Below, one piece after another: positions 4,933-5,680 of a stretch of 5,680 nt of DNA (position 1 is the stretch's first letter; each line of letters begins with the position of its first letter). Under the pieces are notes generated by a model that saw nothing but the letters and a program-made list of their open reading frames with translations, searched no databases and was not told where the DNA came from. The position numbers and the translations under genes are program-made. This DNA comes from Dehalobacter sp. CP (GTDB lineage: Bacteria > Bacillota_B > Desulfitobacteriia > Desulfitobacteriales > Syntrophobotulaceae). Location: contig VMEE01000082.1 of the NCBI GenBank assembly GCA_009910795.1, forward strand, positions 1 through 5,680, written 5' to 3'.

Positions 4933-5680
4933 ATGATCCATAAGAAGATTCTCGTTTCAATTCTTTGTGTCCTGTTAATCATTGCGGTCGCGCCAACCTG
5001 TGTATTTGCTGAAACAACCACGGATGGAACCACAGTAACCGAGGATGTTTCAACGAGTACTCCTGATACGACCACAGATCCCGCTACAGATTCAACAACG
5101 ACTGACCCAACGACAGACACAACAACAGATGCAGTAACAACCGATTCCACAACAATGGATTCGACCGGCCAGGCCTCAGCTGAAGATGAAGCCGGTGTAA
5201 CGCCGGACAGCTGGCTCTATTCAATCGAACAGATGATTGAAAGTGTTCAGGTTGCTGTAACTTTCTCTGATGAAGGAAAAGCGGAACTGCTCGTTGAGTT
5301 TGCCAATGAACGGCTCGCCGAAGCGGAAATCATGTCCGAACAAAACCAGTTGGATTTGATGGAACAGGCTCTGAAAGTGTACTCGGATACGATAAAGAAA
5401 GCCAACTTCCAGGTACAGCAGATGATCGAAGACAACGAAGCAGCTGAAGGTACGGATACGACGGCTACAGATTCTGCTGCGGATGATGGGGCCGTCACGA
5501 CTTCCACAGATGAAACAGTCGCAGAGGACACGGCAGCAACTGACACAGAAGAGAATACGGTGATCAGCAATCTGCTTGCCAGCATTGAGCTTGTTCAAAG
5601 CGATGCAGATAAAGTCGTCTTAAAAATCAGCGGCAATCTGACAGAAGATCAGGCTGAGATCATGCAGAATATCATTAAAG
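4933..5680 (+). CDS. Exported Thr/Asp-rich DUF5667-like protein under c-di-GMP riboswitch (3' end outside window)
   Basis: At least 249 residues, open to the window edge. ATG 4933 is chosen for the AAAGGGG site and the signal peptide that follows: MIHKK, a hydrophobic core ILVSILCVLLIIAVA, and a type I cleavage site at VFA/ETT after residue 26. Residues 28-75 are a low-complexity Thr/Asp linker (TTTD, DTTT units). Residues about 90-165 resemble DUF5667: PDSWLYSIEQMIESVQVAVT then KAELLVEFANERLAEAE, a pattern of charged helices known from exported Gram-positive proteins of unknown function. A second Thr/Asp/Ala linker (about 173-206) precedes another helical block (NLLASIELVQSDADKVVLKI), perhaps the start of a further domain. 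The mature protein is very acidic, and no anchor is visible. Context implies c-di-GMP control and so a possible part in the sessile/motile switch; the molecular role is unknown. Confidence 0.9.
   Translation, partial: MIHKKILVSILCVLLIIAVAPTCVFAETTTDGTTVTEDVSTSTPDTTTDPATDSTTTDPTTDTTTDAVTTDSTTMDSTGQASAEDEAGVTPDSWLYSIEQMIESVQVAVTFSDEGKAELLVEFANERLAEAEIMSEQNQLDLMEQALKVYSDTIKKANFQVQQMIEDNEAAEGTDTTATDSAADDGAVTTSTDETVAEDTAATDTEENTVISNLLASIELVQSDADKVVLKISGNLTEDQAEIMQNIIK
5014..5157 (+). repeat. Low-complexity Thr/Asp-coding tract
   Basis: About 48 codons are mostly ACA/ACG/ACC (Thr) and GAT/GAC (Asp) in loose TTD and TDxTTTD units. At DNA level this is ACA- and GAC-rich imperfect repetition, which can slip and vary in length between strains. 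A shorter similar tract lies at about 5449-5550. Extracellular Thr-rich linkers of this kind are extended and sometimes glycosylated; glycosylation is not shown here. Confidence 0.75.

Noticed and set aside
4884..5598. Minus-strand frames rich in Val/Ser or Cys/Phe
   Set aside because: They are antisense to the signal-peptide-bearing DUF5667-like gene. The Val/Ser richness simply reflects complementary Thr/Asp codons, and one crosses the riboswitch.

Overview
The window looks like an accessory, transposon-scarred stretch of a low-to-mid GC Gram-positive chromosome, most likely a clostridial (Peptococcaceae-like, Desulfosporosinus/Desulfitobacterium type) genome. This is inferred from the CWB2 cell-wall-binding repeats, AGGAG-type ribosome binding sites, a class I cyclic-di-GMP riboswitch, a DUF5667-like exported protein, and the style of the IS4, IS3 and IS66 remnants. 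No gene here identifies the species.

Layout. Positions 1-113 hold the last 36 codons of an unrecognised gene. Positions 131-860 are the 3' part of an IS4-family element: the C-terminal part of its transposase with the YREK signature, a terminator-like hairpin and a probable right end. About 860-1007 is the left end of an IS3-family element with only 32 codons of orfA. This is fused to the C-terminal part of a TolC-type efflux gene (about 1008-1634) that carries two in-frame TAG codons. On the minus strand, 1631-3877 is an intact 748-residue exported wall protein: signal peptide, three CWB2 repeats, a beta-helix-like region and two fibronectin III-like modules. Its stop codon overlaps that of the TolC remnant. 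The roughly 1 kb between it and the next gene (3878-4932) is mostly debris: a REP-like tandem motif, a bulged hairpin, an IS66 transposase fragment and two IS66-type right ends. A terminator hairpin, a strong promoter and the riboswitch follow. From 4933 to the window edge runs an exported Thr/Asp-rich DUF5667-like protein, cut by the end of the window.

How the genes relate. The two intact genes diverge from the IS66-scarred region and both encode surface or secreted proteins. The downstream one is very probably controlled by c-di-GMP: a near-consensus promoter (TTGATT-17-TATAAT) transcribes the aptamer, whose closing helix P1 abuts the Shine-Dalgarno sequence. No terminator is visible between aptamer and start codon, so control is probably translational. 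Pairing of the SD with bases early in the coding region offers a possible OFF structure. Nothing in the sequence shows that the CWB2 protein shares this control. The most interesting element is therefore the c-di-GMP riboswitch/DUF5667 unit. The rest is a good record of layered IS decay.
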